DNA of 64,000 nt. Source: a virus. The stretch lies in the IMG/VR virus record IMGVR_UViG_3300020159_001897, positions 1-64,000 of that record; one strand, written 5' to 3'. Below the pieces are notes generated by a model that saw only the letters and a list, made by a program, of their open reading frames with translations, did not search any database and was not told the DNA's origin. Positions 36,578-43,498 of this stretch are shown piece after piece. The position numbers and the translations under genes are program-made. Every line of letters begins with the position of its first letter. The stretch's first letter is position 1.

Positions 36578-36814
36578 ATGTGTGCCCGCGCGCCCGTTTT
36601 GAGATTGCCCGCCGCCCTTGCGCCCTTGGCTCGACCCTCTGCGCCCTCACGCCAACGCCAGCACCCCGCGCCGCCTTTTTAGCGGAGCCTCTGCCCGCCG
36701 CCCCTGCCCTCCTCCTTCGGGGGTGTTGCTCGACGCCCTGGCGCCCTTGTTAGCCCTAGGCGCGCCCTGGGCTTCACAACTAAGCCCTAGGCGCGCCCTG
36801 GTGCGTCCTCGCGC
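36578..36814. other. GC-rich spacer
   Basis: No gene seen. Contains GCCCTAGGCGCGCCCTGG twice and CCCTGGCGCCCTT, members of the GC-rich repeat families of this region. Confidence 0.5.
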
Positions 36815-36919
36815 CTACTTGCGCCCGCGTGCCCACAATACAAGCGCCACGATTAGGACGCTTGCGGTAGACACTGCAACGGCAGTACTCGCGTTGTATA
36901 TGTCAAGTGTTATCTGCAT
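36815..36919 (-). CDS. 34-residue single-span membrane peptide
   Basis: MQITLDIYNASTAVAVSTAS, then V-L-I-V-A-L-V-L-W-A-R-G-R-K: one membrane segment and a basic end. AAGGGAG site before ATG and a perfect promoter 27 bases upstream support it as a real gene despite size. Confidence 0.6.
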   Translation of the reverse strand: MQITLDIYNASTAVAVSTASVLIVALVLWARGRK

Positions 36920-36945
36920 TTTTCTCCCTTCATTGGTATAAGTAT

Positions 36946-36974
36946 ATTATAGCACGCCCGCCAAGTATTTGCAA
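36946..36974 (-). promoter_or_regulatory. promoter of the 34-residue gene
   Basis: TTGCAA, 17 bp, TATAAT. The -35 lies in the loop of a GCCCG.CAAGT hairpin that also follows the next gene upstream. Confidence 0.8.
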
Positions 36975-36993
36975 CTTGACGGGCGAACTATTT

Positions 36994-37287
36994 TCAGACG
37001 GTGACTAACTTACGCAGTCCGACTGGATAGCGCGCTACTTCGCCGTTCGCGCTGATACGGAATGAGCCCGCCGCCTCGCACGAACTCACGCCAGTCGCTT
37101 CATCGCGACTTACCAAGCGCCACACGGTGCCAGTGATACGGCAGTCCTCGTGCTGTCTGCGCGAGAGTTCCAGTGTGTAGCGGTTGCCGTCTACCTCGTA
37201 GACATTCTGCATACCCGTTGAGGCTAGGCAGATATGACGCCACGCATTGAATACCTCGTGCGCCTCACTTGTGTACGACTTGCCCAT
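36994..37287 (-). CDS. hypothetical protein
   Basis: 97 residues, AAGGGA site 8 nt before ATG. Three Cys (HICLAS, HEDCRI, SSCEAA) and a strand-rich core; no family recognised. Ends directly before the promoter-hairpin of the next cassette. Confidence 0.65.
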   Translation of the reverse strand: MGKSYTSEAHEVFNAWRHICLASTGMQNVYEVDGNRYTLELSRRQHEDCRITGTVWRLVSRDEATGVSSCEAAGSFRISANGEVARYPVGLRKLVTV

Positions 37288-37325
37288 TGTGTGTTCCCTT
37301 CATTAGGTTGGTTGTTACTAATACC

Positions 37326-37354
37326 ATTATAGCATATCAAGTCGCGCACGACAA
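37326..37354 (-). promoter_or_regulatory. promoter of the 97-residue gene
   Basis: TTGTCG, 17 bp, TATAAT, about 38 bases before the ATG. Confidence 0.75.
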
Positions 37355-37377
37355 CCCCAAATAATTATATCTTCGGG

Positions 37378-37406
37378 TTGCCAAATATGCGATAGTGTGC
37401 TATACT
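37378..37406 (+). promoter_or_regulatory. plus-strand promoter
   Basis: TTGCCA, 17 bp, TATACT on the plus strand, divergent from the promoter at 37326. The ATG is 7 bases past the -10 box. Confidence 0.75.
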
Positions 37407-37412
37407 GTATAT

Positions 37413-37562
37413 ATGAACAACACACACAACTCACTCGCCAAGTGCGAGGGTGCGGACTGCACCAACCTAACCGACATCGTCCTCTGCGATACCTGCACCG
37501 AGGACTACCTCTACGACTACGAACTCGCTCGCGAGGATAGGGCGGAGGCGCGGTTGCGCTGA
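37413..37562 (+). CDS. 49-residue zinc-ribbon protein, probably leaderless
   Basis: Plus-strand gene inside a minus-strand region. MNNTHNSLAKCEGADCTN, then L-C-D-T-C: C-x4-C...C-x2-C likely binds zinc; the C-terminus is acidic and helical. The start lies where transcription should begin, so the mRNA would lack a leader. A GC hairpin with GTGA loop at 37571-37600 follows. Confidence 0.65.
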   Translation: MNNTHNSLAKCEGADCTNLTDIVLCDTCTEDYLYDYELAREDRAEARLR

Positions 37563-37570
37563 CGCCAACG

Positions 37571-37600
37571 GCGGGCGGGGCGTGAGCCTCGCCAACCCGC
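37571..37600 (+). terminator. hairpin after the 49-residue gene
   Basis: GCGGG.CGGGGC pairs with GCCTCG..CCCGC around a GTGA tetraloop, the same design as at 44848. No T-tract. Confidence 0.5.
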
Positions 37601-37936
37601 GCGCCCTCCTCCCGTGATATATCAACGGCATATCACCAAACCCGCAACCCTCCTTCGCCCTGGCGCGAGCAAGCCCTCGGATAAGCCCTCAGTTAGACAA
37701 TTATTTGCGCGCTCAACACGGAGCCCTGGGTGAGCCCTCGCGACAACCCTGGGTGTGTGCGCCCGTGTCCCTCTGTGTTTTTTCTGAACGCCAACCCCGC
37801 GCGCCCTCCTGCGGATACGCCAACGCCACGCCCTGGCCCTCCTCCTTGCGGAGCCCTGGCGTGCCCTTGCGCCACCCTCGGGTGAGCCCTGGAGTGCGAA
37901 GCCCGCGCGCCTCTCCTCGGCTCTCTCCCTCGGTTG
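37601..37936. other. GC-rich repeat spacer
   Basis: No gene seen. Holds TGATATATCA at 37615, the repeat AAGCCCTCAGTTAGACAA at 37683 and several GAGCCCTGG copies. Confidence 0.5.
37615..37624. promoter_or_regulatory. TGATATATCA palindrome 3
   Basis: Exact copy, followed 8 bp later by a half-match CATATCACC. Confidence 0.7.
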
Positions 37937-37996
37937 CTAGAACCTGCCTGCCCGTAGTCCCGCGAGCAAGTGTGCGATGGTCATCATCAGTCTCAT
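37937..37996 (-). CDS. possible 19-residue peptide
   Basis: MRLMMTIAHLLAGLRAGRF with GGAAGGAAACC just before the ATG and a full promoter 30 bases upstream. Amphipathic and basic. Length makes it uncertain, but no other product fits this promoter. Confidence 0.4.
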   Translation of the reverse strand: MRLMMTIAHLLAGLRAGRF

Positions 37997-38025
37997 TTGG
38001 TTTCCTTCCATTAGGTTATGTATAT

Positions 38026-38054
38026 ATTATAGCACGCCCCGCGAGCCTATGCAA
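38026..38054 (-). promoter_or_regulatory. promoter of the 19-residue frame
   Basis: TTGCAT, 17 bp, TATAAT; the -35 is in the loop of the stem GCCCCGCG/CGCGGGGC, with an antisense T-rich stretch beyond it. Confidence 0.75.
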
Positions 38055-38078
38055 CCCGCGGGGCGACTATTTTCTAAA

Positions 38079-38321
38079 TTATTTTTTGACTGAAGCCCTC
38101 AACAATGCGTTGCGGATTTTGCCCATTCCAACCTTGTCGGAGTGTGAGCCCCAACCTTCGGATACTTGGGTCAGTTCGCCCTTGGTTAGTTCCGCCATCA
38201 AGGTGGAGTAGTGGTAGATATGACGGGTGTTCTCGTCAATGTCTACCGCGCGCCACGATGACGCCTTGAATGAGCGCCCCGCCTTCACGGGCTTGGTTGC
38301 TAGGTCTGCTAATTTTGCCAT
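38079..38321 (-). CDS. hypothetical basic protein
   Basis: 80 residues, GGAAGGC site. Lys/Arg-rich with HIYHYSTLMAELTKGELTQV and a basic C-terminal helix (MGKIRNALLRASVKK). Possibly nucleic-acid binding. No family. Confidence 0.6.
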   Translation of the reverse strand: MAKLADLATKPVKAGRSFKASSWRAVDIDENTRHIYHYSTLMAELTKGELTQVSEGWGSHSDKVGMGKIRNALLRASVKK

Positions 38322-38370
38322 TGAGTTGCCTTCCGTTCGGGGCTCGCTGGTTGCTTGCCCTTGTAATAAT

Positions 38371-38399
38371 AGTATAGCATACTATGCCACACAATGCAA
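38371..38399 (-). promoter_or_regulatory. promoter of the 80-residue gene
   Basis: TTGCAT, 17 bp, TATACT. Upstream are the repeats CCCTGGCGCC, AAGCCCTCAGTTGGACAA and CCTGGAGCCC. Confidence 0.8.
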
Positions 38400-38615
38400 C
38401 CCAAACGGGCAGATTTTTCTAAACTATTTTGCCCTCAACGAGACGCGCCCTGGCGCCCCTCCTGCGGTGCAAGCCCTCGAACAAGCCCTCAGTTGGACAA
38501 TCCCTCGCGCTCACGCCCTGGAGCCCGTGGTGAGCCCTGGGTATCCCGCGGGGGTTGGTCGCAAAACTGCAGGGCAAGCCCTCCTGCGATTTCGTCCCCT
38601 GTTCAGGTATGCAGA

Positions 38616-38645
38616 AGCCCGCCCAGCGGGGGGGCTGGGCGGGCT
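38616..38645. terminator. GC hairpin after the 74-residue gene
   Basis: 11-bp stem AGCCCGCCCAG/CTGGGCGGGCT with a G-rich loop; no T-tract. Confidence 0.6.
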
Positions 38646-38659
38646 CTGTGTTGGTCTTG

Positions 38660-38884
38660 CTACGCCGTCACTTCGGCAAGCGAACGGGCAACCGTTCCCG
38701 TGAAGGTTGGGCTAACCCAGCGCAACACAATCTTGCCTGCGATGCGGTCACGGATAACCGCTACCTTTGCGGACTTCTCCATAAAGGTCACGGCTTCGGT
38801 GAGCGTGTCAAACGACATCACCTTGACAAGTCCGCCATCGCCTTCATTGTCGTACTGCCAAGTAACTAGATACTGATTTTCCAT
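38660..38884 (-). CDS. hypothetical protein
   Basis: 74 residues from the ATG with GGGAG upstream. MENQYLVTWQYDNEGDGG, then a helix FDTLTEAVTFMEKSAKVAVI and C-terminal strands: a small alpha/beta domain, similar in plan to other small proteins here. No family assigned. Confidence 0.65.
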   Translation of the reverse strand: MENQYLVTWQYDNEGDGGLVKVMSFDTLTEAVTFMEKSAKVAVIRDRIAGKIVLRWVSPTFTGTVARSLAEVTA

Positions 38885-38914
38885 TTTGTTCTCCCTTGTT
38901 GTGTTGGTAATACA

Positions 38915-38943
38915 AGTATAGCACACTCTGCCACACTTTGCAA
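38915..38943 (-). promoter_or_regulatory. promoter of the 74-residue gene
   Basis: TTGCAA, 17 bp, TATACT; GTGTGCTATACTTGTATT core. Confidence 0.85.
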
Positions 38944-39003
38944 CTCTTTTCTAAATTATTTTGCTAATTATTTTACGAAGTGGCTCCCGCCCGCCCCTTG
39001 GGG

Positions 39004-39207
39004 CTAGGACATAAAGTCCAGCGCCCTCTGCGCCCTCTGCTTCGCCCAAACCGTGCTGGCTTCCAGCGAGCCCGCGGTGTATGCGTGCCCGTAGTCCGCC
39101 ACAAGTCCCGCGGGGTTCAGCCCGTCTAGGTACTCCACGATTTCCGAGAGTGCGTGTTCTAGGTCGGTGACCCTCGCCCTCAGTTGGTGTTCGGTGTATG
39201 TTTGCAT
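39004..39207 (-). CDS. hypothetical helical protein
   Basis: 67 residues, GAGGGAAC site. Coiled-coil start (EHQLRARVTDLEHALSEIVE) and a helical C-terminus. Translated from the same transcript as the leaderless Cys-rich gene upstream, 19 bases after its stop. Confidence 0.65.
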   Translation of the reverse strand: MQTYTEHQLRARVTDLEHALSEIVEYLDGLNPAGLVADYGHAYTAGSLEASTVWAKQRAQRALDFMS

Positions 39208-39225
39208 TTTGTTCCCTCTTTCCCT

Positions 39226-39357
39226 TTAGTAAAGTCCTCGGGCGATTTCTCGGTGCTGGTCTGCGATTTCGTCACAGAAACAATCGCAAGACCAAACCCC
39301 GCAGTCCTCGCAGGTTTGGATATCGTCCTCGGTGGTTGTGTTCGTTGTGTTTGTCAT
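39226..39357 (-). CDS. 43-residue Cys-rich protein, probably leaderless
   Basis: T-C-E-D-C-G-V-W-S-C-D-C-F-C: five Cys in fourteen residues, a metal-binding knot, followed by a short helix. The ATG lies 7 bases past the -10 box, so no leader and no ribosome-binding site. Confidence 0.6.
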   Translation of the reverse strand: MTNTTNTTTEDDIQTCEDCGVWSCDCFCDEIADQHREIARGLY

Positions 39358-39363
39358 AATAAT

Positions 39364-39392
39364 AGTATAGCACACTATGCTACACAATGCAA
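39364..39392 (-). promoter_or_regulatory. leaderless promoter
   Basis: TTGCAT, 17 bp, TATACT; transcription would begin at the ATG of the 43-residue gene. Confidence 0.8.
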
Positions 39393-39459
39393 GCCAATTT
39401 CCAAAGTAAATAAAACTTTTTCCGACCCGTCGCCCTTGCGCCCTCAGCCCGCGGGGCTC

Positions 39460-39639
39460 TTACAGCCAGTCCCCGCAGTTGGCGCAGATAGGGACATACA
39501 ACTTTTCCCAGTTGTCCTCGCGCCCGCCACGCCCTAGGTATGAGTGCTCAACGGTTGAGCCACAAACAACGAGTGCGCCCTCGTCGCTCACGCAATAGGC
39601 GGACAGTGTAATTTCGTGGTTGTTCAGTGTAATTGTCAT
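39460..39639 (-). CDS. 59-residue protein, probably leaderless
   Basis: MTITLNNHEITLSAYCVSDE ends in PICANCGDWL; four Cys suggest a small zinc site. ATG lies 7 bases past the -10 box. Strand-rich first half. Confidence 0.6.
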   Translation of the reverse strand: MTITLNNHEITLSAYCVSDEGALVVCGSTVEHSYLGRGGREDNWEKLYVPICANCGDWL

Positions 39640-39645
39640 AAATAC

Positions 39646-39674
39646 AGTATAGCACACTCTGTCACGCTTCGCAA
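39646..39674 (-). promoter_or_regulatory. leaderless promoter
   Basis: TTGCGA, 17 bp, TATACT before the 59-residue gene. Confidence 0.8.
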
Positions 39675-39805
39675 CTTATTTCTATATATTTTCGCTCGCC
39701 ACCCTTGCGCGCCCTGCGCCACCCTGGCGCCCTCGCTTCCCGTGATAAGCCCTCAGTTAGACATTTTTTTCCACTCACTCCCTGGAGCCCTGGGACACGG
39801 CTAAT

Positions 39806-39834
39806 AGCCCGCGGGGTCGCCACTCCCGCGGGCT
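39806..39834. terminator. GC hairpin after the 43-residue acidic gene
   Basis: 10-bp stem AGCCCGCGGG/CCCGCGGGCT, 9-nt loop. Confidence 0.6.
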
Positions 39835-39854
39835 TGCGCCTTGCTTACTAGCCC

Positions 39855-39986
39855 TTAGTGAGGCACGCCGTTCCAGTATGGGCGTGGCTCTGAAGGCTCG
39901 TCGTACTCGTCATAACCCTCTGCTTCCAGCAATTCGTCTTCCCACCCTGGCTTCCACCCGTGGTCCAAGTCACCGTAGTTTGACAT
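39855..39986 (-). CDS. 43-residue acidic protein
   Basis: MSNYGDLDHGWKPGWEDELL, then D-E-Y-D-E-P and PYWNGVPH. AAAGGAAAC site. Trp-rich and acidic, perhaps a binding peptide or inhibitor. No family. Confidence 0.55.
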   Translation of the reverse strand: MSNYGDLDHGWKPGWEDELLEAEGYDEYDEPSEPRPYWNGVPH

Positions 39987-40016
39987 TTTGTTTCCTTTCG
40001 TTTGGTTGGTATATAC

Positions 40017-40045
40017 AGTATAGCACTTTGTAGCACGATACGCAA
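40017..40045 (-). promoter_or_regulatory. promoter of the 43-residue acidic gene
   Basis: TTGCGT, 17 bp, TATACT. Confidence 0.75.
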
Positions 40046-40282
40046 ATTATTCTTAGATATTTTTACCCGCGCCCTTAGCGTCCCTTGCGCCCGCGCGCCC
40101 TCGGACAAACCCTCAGTCTCGCAATTTGTTTTGCTGTCGCCCTGGAGCCCTGGGAACGCCCTGGGGCTAACCCTCGCGTTGGTCGCCCGCGTGCTCAAAC
40201 CCACCAGCCTCCGCCCGTGGGCGGGTACGCCAAAACCCAACCCGCGGGGGTGCGGGCTGGGTTGGCTCGGACTGGCTGCCGT

Positions 40283-40540
40283 CTAGCGGTAGTAAAGCCA
40301 ATTCTTGCGGAAGGCTACTGCCGTGCCCTCGTAGTCGGCTTCGCTGTCGTTGCTGTATGCGCCAACCGTGACTGGTGCGATAACAAGCGTGTCGGGCGTG
40401 TCCTTCGCCGTGCGTAGCGCACGGTTGCTGGCGAGGGCATAGGTCAAGCCGTTGTCTCGGCTAACTGCCATCGTGGTTTTGGCTTGGCTTGAGTTTGTCA
40501 AGCCTGACCACTGAATATTGCTATTGCGTGCTGGTCGCAT
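40283..40540 (-). CDS. hypothetical protein
   Basis: 85 residues from the ATG after AAAGGGAAAT; an ATG 15 bases upstream is possible. Strand-rich (YALASNRALRTAKDTPDTLV) with KNWLYYR at the end. No family. Confidence 0.55.
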   Translation of the reverse strand: MRPARNSNIQWSGLTNSSQAKTTMAVSRDNGLTYALASNRALRTAKDTPDTLVIAPVTVGAYSNDSEADYEGTAVAFRKNWLYYR

Positions 40541-40581
40541 ATTTCCCTTTCGCATAGGTACTTCGTTTTCCCTATATATAT

Positions 40582-40610
40582 ACTATAGCACACTCTGTCA
40601 CACAACACAA
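40582..40610 (-). promoter_or_regulatory. promoter of the 85-residue gene
   Basis: TTGTGT, 17 bp, TATAGT. Confidence 0.7.
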
Positions 40611-40640
40611 CCTAAAATAGAATTATTTTGGATATTCTTT

Positions 40641-40650
40641 TGATATATCA
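40641..40650. promoter_or_regulatory. TGATATATCA palindrome 4
   Basis: Exact copy 30 bp upstream of the TTGTGT promoter. Confidence 0.7.
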
Positions 40651-40666
40651 CCGCCCTCGGCGTGGG

Positions 40667-40680
40667 CGAACAAGTGTTTG
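40667..40680. promoter_or_regulatory. imperfect LexA-type box
   Basis: CGAACAAGTGTTTG, one mismatch from CGAAC-N4-GTTCG. Confidence 0.4.
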
Positions 40681-40855
40681 GGGGTCGGTTGCCGCGATAT
40701 GCGCCCTCGTGCGATATTGTGCGAGTAAAAGTAAAATAAGCCCTCAGTCACGCAAAGTCCCGCGCGCCTCCCTCGGTGCGCCCTGGAGCGTCTAGCGAGC
40801 CCTCACGGCTTGGTCGGCGAACGCCAAAAAGTGACCCTGGCGCCCTCCCTCCCCG

Positions 40856-40865
40856 TGATATATCA
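40856..40865. promoter_or_regulatory. TGATATATCA palindrome 5
   Basis: Exact copy. Confidence 0.7.
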
Positions 40866-40934
40866 AAGGAATATCAGTTTTTGACTTGACAAACTACCCT
40901 TGCGTAGCCTCTGCCCGCGGGGCAGGTACGCCAA

Positions 40935-40964
40935 AGCCCGCCCCGCGGGGGGGCGGGGCGGGCT
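40935..40964. terminator. GC hairpin after the 74-residue gene
   Basis: 11-bp stem AGCCCGCCCCG/CGGGGCGGGCT; near-identical design to 38616. Confidence 0.6.
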
Positions 40965-40974
40965 CTCGGTCGTT

Positions 40975-41199
40975 CTAGGCGTTCGCTAGTTCTGATTTCT
41001 CAAACTCGGCGAGTTCGTTCACCATTTCGGCGATACGAATAAACATTTCCCTCTGCGCTGGTGTGTGGCTAAAGAGGGATACCGTTCCGCTAGTCGTGCC
41101 ATTTTCCGATACGACTAGGCGAAGTACTGCCCAGTCCTCGTGGTCGCTAATCCGTGCCGTGAGTGTGGTGTCCTCGTTCAGCATTGCTGTGGTTTCCAT
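40975..41199 (-). CDS. hypothetical protein, paralog of 45306
   Basis: 74 residues, AAAGGAACAC site. W-A-V-L-R-L-V-V-S-E-N-G-T-T-S-G-T-V then HTPAQREMFIRIAEMVNELA: strand then helix. The same plan and a similar (D/H)-T-P-x-Q-x-E motif recur in the gene at 45306, so the two are probably duplicates. Confidence 0.65.
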   Translation of the reverse strand: METTAMLNEDTTLTARISDHEDWAVLRLVVSENGTTSGTVSLFSHTPAQREMFIRIAEMVNELAEFEKSELANA

Positions 41200-41227
41200 T
41201 GTGTTCCTTTCATTAGGTGATAATACA

Positions 41228-41256
41228 AGTATAGCACTTTATCGCATACCCCGCAA
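41228..41256 (-). promoter_or_regulatory. promoter of the 74-residue paralog
   Basis: TTGCGG, 17 bp, TATACT. Confidence 0.8.
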
Positions 41257-41325
41257 CCTGTACGGGATATTTTTTTATTTATTTTTTGCGCCCTCGCGGA
41301 GCCTCTGCCCGCGGGGGTTCGGTTT

Positions 41326-41352
41326 GTCGGGCTGGTGATTAGCCAGCCCGAC
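41326..41352. terminator. hairpin after the coiled-coil gene
   Basis: 10-bp stem GTCGGGCTGG/CCAGCCCGAC, 7-nt loop. Confidence 0.65.
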
Positions 41353-41363
41353 TACCTAACCGA

Positions 41364-41738
41364 TTAGGCTACTTGGGCAACCTTTGCCACTTTGGCTTCG
41401 GTCACTCGCACTTGGTTGTAGTGCGTAATTGTGACTACTGCCTGCTCGGTGGCTTCCGTGATTTCGCCAGCCTTGCGGGCAAGGTCAAAGGCTTTGTTAT
41501 CCACTGCCACTTTGGTCACGGCTTGGTAGGTGCTTGCGCTGATATGCTTCGCCAATTCGGCGACATCAAAGTTTCGGCGTTCTGCCGACACAAGCGCAAC
41601 GGTCACGCCGTCAATGGTCACGGACTTTTCGCCAGTCTCGGCTACTTCTGCCTCAAACTTAGCCTTTGCGCTTTCGTAGGCTTGCGTAGCAAGTTCCACC
41701 GCACGCTTGGCGTTTATTAGGGTTTGTACTGTATTCAT
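41364..41738 (-). CDS. Ala-rich coiled-coil protein
   Basis: 124 residues from the ATG with AAAGGC upstream. AKRAVELATQAYESAKAKFE is a coiled coil; strands S-V-T-I-D-G-V-T-V-A-L-V; a second helix and a short K-V-A-K-V-A-Q-V-A end. No family. Confidence 0.65.
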   Translation of the reverse strand: MNTVQTLINAKRAVELATQAYESAKAKFEAEVAETGEKSVTIDGVTVALVSAERRNFDVAELAKHISASTYQAVTKVAVDNKAFDLARKAGEITEATEQAVVTITHYNQVRVTEAKVAKVAQVA

Positions 41739-41788
41739 TAGGTACTGCCTTTCATTAGGTTCTGTCGGGCTTGTTCCCGACATATACA

Positions 41789-41817
41789 AGTGTAGCATTT
41801 TCTAGCACGGCTCGCAA
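41789..41817 (-). promoter_or_regulatory. promoter of the coiled-coil gene
   Basis: TTGCGA, 17 bp, TACACT. Confidence 0.7.
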
Positions 41818-41856
41818 CCTGTACGGGATAATTTCTTATTTTATTTTTCCACAGAC

Positions 41857-41900
41857 TTATCCACAGGCTGTGGATAACTTGCCCGCGGGGCTGTGGATAA
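41857..41900. repeat. three DnaA-like boxes
   Basis: TTATCCACA at 41857 and TGTGGATAA at 41869 and 41892: one inverted pair and one direct copy within 44 bp, just upstream of a promoter and next to a LexA-type box. Confidence 0.75.
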
Positions 41901-41969
41901 CCCGCGCGCCCTGGCGCCCTCAGCCCCAGACCCTCAACCTCTACTTGAGGGTTAGGGTTTGTCTCAGAC

Positions 41970-41983
41970 CGAACATATGTTCG
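41970..41983. promoter_or_regulatory. LexA/SOS-type box
   Basis: CGAACATATGTTCG, a perfect 14-bp palindrome of the CGAAC-N4-GTTCG type, 8 bp from boundary element B. Confidence 0.75.
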
Positions 41984-41990
41984 CCCTTGG

Positions 41991-42062
41991 CCCCTCTCCG
42001 CCCTCGGAGAAAATGGTGTTCCATTTGTCTTGATTTTATTTTGCGCATCGTTTCCCTTGGGC
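41991..42062. repeat. boundary element B
   Basis: CCCCTCTCCG lead, ATGGTGTTCCA, variable 6, TGATTTTATTT, GCGCATCGTTTCCCTTGGGC. ATG 42013 to TGA 42031. Confidence 0.75.
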
Positions 42063-42076
42063 CCTGGGCCCGCGCG

Positions 42077-42406
42077 TCAGCAGTCCTCGTGCACCTCTCC
42101 GCCGTCTGTAATGCGCAGTACGCAGCCCTGGTGGCTTGTGAGGAATATCTGTTGCCCGATTTGCAGGTTGGTTCCGTAGGTCTCTACATTGTCGTCTACG
42201 GCTACTTCCAGCGCACCTGTGCAGTTTGCCATCACGAGGTCGTAGATAGTGTCGCCCTCTTGCACGATATGTGGCGCAGGGTCGCAGGCGTACTGTGTCA
42301 TTCGGTCATAAAAGTCGTTCCAAATGAGCAGGATAAGTGTCGTAAAGAATACCACTATGAGTGCTGTTACTAACCACTCTCGGCGTTCTAGTTGTGTTGT
42401 GTTCAT
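42077..42406 (-). CDS. membrane-anchored LysM protein
   Basis: 109 residues from the ATG with GAGGAAC upstream. Residues about 13-32 are one membrane segment (W-L-V-T-A-L-I-V-V-F-F-T-T-L). The outside part has HIVQEGDTIYDLVMANC, then LQIGQQIFL, a LysM fold that binds peptidoglycan or chitin-like sugars. Four Cys may form disulfides. It could anchor to the cell wall, in lysis or in blocking other phages. Confidence 0.75.
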   Translation of the reverse strand: MNTTQLERREWLVTALIVVFFTTLILLIWNDFYDRMTQYACDPAPHIVQEGDTIYDLVMANCTGALEVAVDDNVETYGTNLQIGQQIFLTSHQGCVLRITDGGEVHEDC

Positions 42407-42424
42407 TGTGTTCCTCATATATAT

Positions 42425-42453
42425 ATTATATCACATAATGTCTGATATTGCAA
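42425..42453 (-). promoter_or_regulatory. promoter of the LysM gene
   Basis: TTGCAA, 17 bp, TATAAT. Confidence 0.85.
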
Positions 42454-42844
42454 CTGTTTCCCATTGCATTGTTTGTTTATTTACTATTTTTATTTTGTCT
42501 TGCTCGCTCGCGCTATCCCAACTGAACTCACAGCACGGAGTATCGCCCTCGCACGGGTGAAACCCAAAGCCTAGCGGGTTGCTTGCCACCTCTCCAAGCG
42601 AGATACCTAAACCCTTGAGCATTGACGGAAACTGACGGAATAGCGACACAGAGCAGTCGTGGCAGAACACCACACGCTCTCCTGAAGGCTTGTCCTCGTC
42701 CAGCGGAAGGTTGTCAATGAACCCTCCGTAGTACCCGAAGGTGAGAGGGAATATCTCTAGCCCGTTGTCGGGGTATCCCTCGCCCTGAAGGCGCTGTGAC
42801 GGAACCTGCTTGTTGCAGTTGTCGCATTTGGTTGTTGTTGTCAT
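42431..42844 (-). CDS. Cys-rich hypothetical protein
   Basis: 137 residues. K-C-D-N-C-N-K at the start and F-C-H-D-C-S form a zinc-ribbon pair around an inserted loop; a second Cys cluster (HPCEGDTPCCEF) follows. The end overlaps the next promoter. It seems to be the second gene of the 42920 transcript, since no TTGCAA promoter lies directly before it. Confidence 0.65.
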   Translation of the reverse strand: MTTTTKCDNCNKQVPSQRLQGEGYPDNGLEIFPLTFGYYGGFIDNLPLDEDKPSGERVVFCHDCSVSLFRQFPSMLKGLGISLGEVASNPLGFGFHPCEGDTPCCEFSWDSASEQDKIKIVNKQTMQWETVAISDIM

Positions 42845-42919
42845 AAATAAAAATGTCCCCTCTCCGCCCTTCGGCGGGTTAGTTGCCCGCGGGCGCTTCT
42901 CGTCCCGCGGGCTACTCCT

Positions 42920-43099
42920 TTACCGTCCCTCAATTACTCGTGGAACTTCTGCACCACAAGCCCACTCGGCGATACGACCCCACGGACGGCAGTCGCAGTG
43001 AATGCAACGGGCTTCCTCGTAGTCGTACTGGTGGCTATCTCGGTTTGCTATGCGCTGTTCTTGCGAGCCAGCGAACAACATTGGCATATCTACCTGCAT
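42920..43099 (-). CDS. 59-residue Cys-rich protein
   Basis: AAGGGAAAC site. R-C-I-H-C-D-C then a further Cys (WACGAE): a small metal site in an otherwise charged chain. No family. Confidence 0.6.
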   Translation of the reverse strand: MQVDMPMLFAGSQEQRIANRDSHQYDYEEARCIHCDCRPWGRIAEWACGAEVPRVIEGR

Positions 43100-43131
43100 T
43101 GGGTTTCCCTTCGTTTGTTTGGTACTATTAT

Positions 43132-43160
43132 ATTATATCACGCTCTAGGCGGAATTGCAA
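43132..43160 (-). promoter_or_regulatory. promoter of the 59-residue gene
   Basis: TTGCAA, 17 bp, TATAAT. The boxes overlap the last codons of the zinc-ribbon gene upstream. Confidence 0.85.
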
Positions 43161-43306
43161 CCTTGCTCGTAGTAATCTGTTCCTAGATAATCTAAGGCGC
43201 AGGTGTTGCAGACCAGTTCTTTGGTATGCGGGTCTTTGTAGTCCTCGTCCTCGCCAACGCCCCACGGCGCTGTGCAGATTGAGCAGACCCTCTGCTGGCT
43301 AATCAT
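43145..43306 (-). CDS. 53-residue zinc-ribbon protein
   Basis: R-V-C-S-I-C-T-A-P-W and V-C-N-T-C-A-L: a C-x2-C...C-x2-C ribbon. ATG lies inside the last codons of the gene upstream (8-bp overlap), so translation is likely coupled. Confidence 0.6.
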   Translation of the reverse strand: MISQQRVCSICTAPWGVGEDEDYKDPHTKELVCNTCALDYLGTDYYEQGCNSA

Positions 43307-43451
43307 CTAGCCAGTCGTCAAGGTCGCCCCATTCCTCAAGTGTCGGGGCTGGCTTGCGCTTGCCCTGAATGGTTGAGGCACGAAGTCTGTCTCCGTCACG
43401 GAAGGCTTGGCGGTCTGCCTCGCCCCACGCTTTGTGGTTTTGGTTTTTCAT
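43299..43451 (-). CDS. 50-residue hypothetical protein
   Basis: MKNQNHKAWGEADRQAFRDG, then a charged chain ending E-E-W-G-D-L-D-D-W-L-D-D. Weak GGGA site; leader of about 12 bases. No family. Confidence 0.55.
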   Translation of the reverse strand: MKNQNHKAWGEADRQAFRDGDRLRASTIQGKRKPAPTLEEWGDLDDWLDD

Positions 43452-43469
43452 TGTTTTTCCCATAAGTAT

Positions 43470-43498
43470 ATTATAGCACCCTTTCTTGCTAATTGCAA
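43470..43498 (-). promoter_or_regulatory. promoter of the 50/53-residue pair
   Basis: TTGCAA, 17 bp, TATAAT; the -35 lies inside the end of the next gene upstream. Confidence 0.85.

Larger units (their letters stand above)
40611..40934. other. gene-free spacer
   Basis: No gene seen. Contains two TGATATATCA copies, an imperfect LexA-type box, AAGCCCTCAGTCACGCAAAG and CCCTGGCGCCCTC. Confidence 0.5.

Noticed and set aside
37705-38211. A 168-codon plus frame through GC-rich repeats
   Set aside because: Pro/Ser/Arg-rich low-complexity product, no ribosome-binding site, and it crosses a promoter-hairpin of the minus strand.
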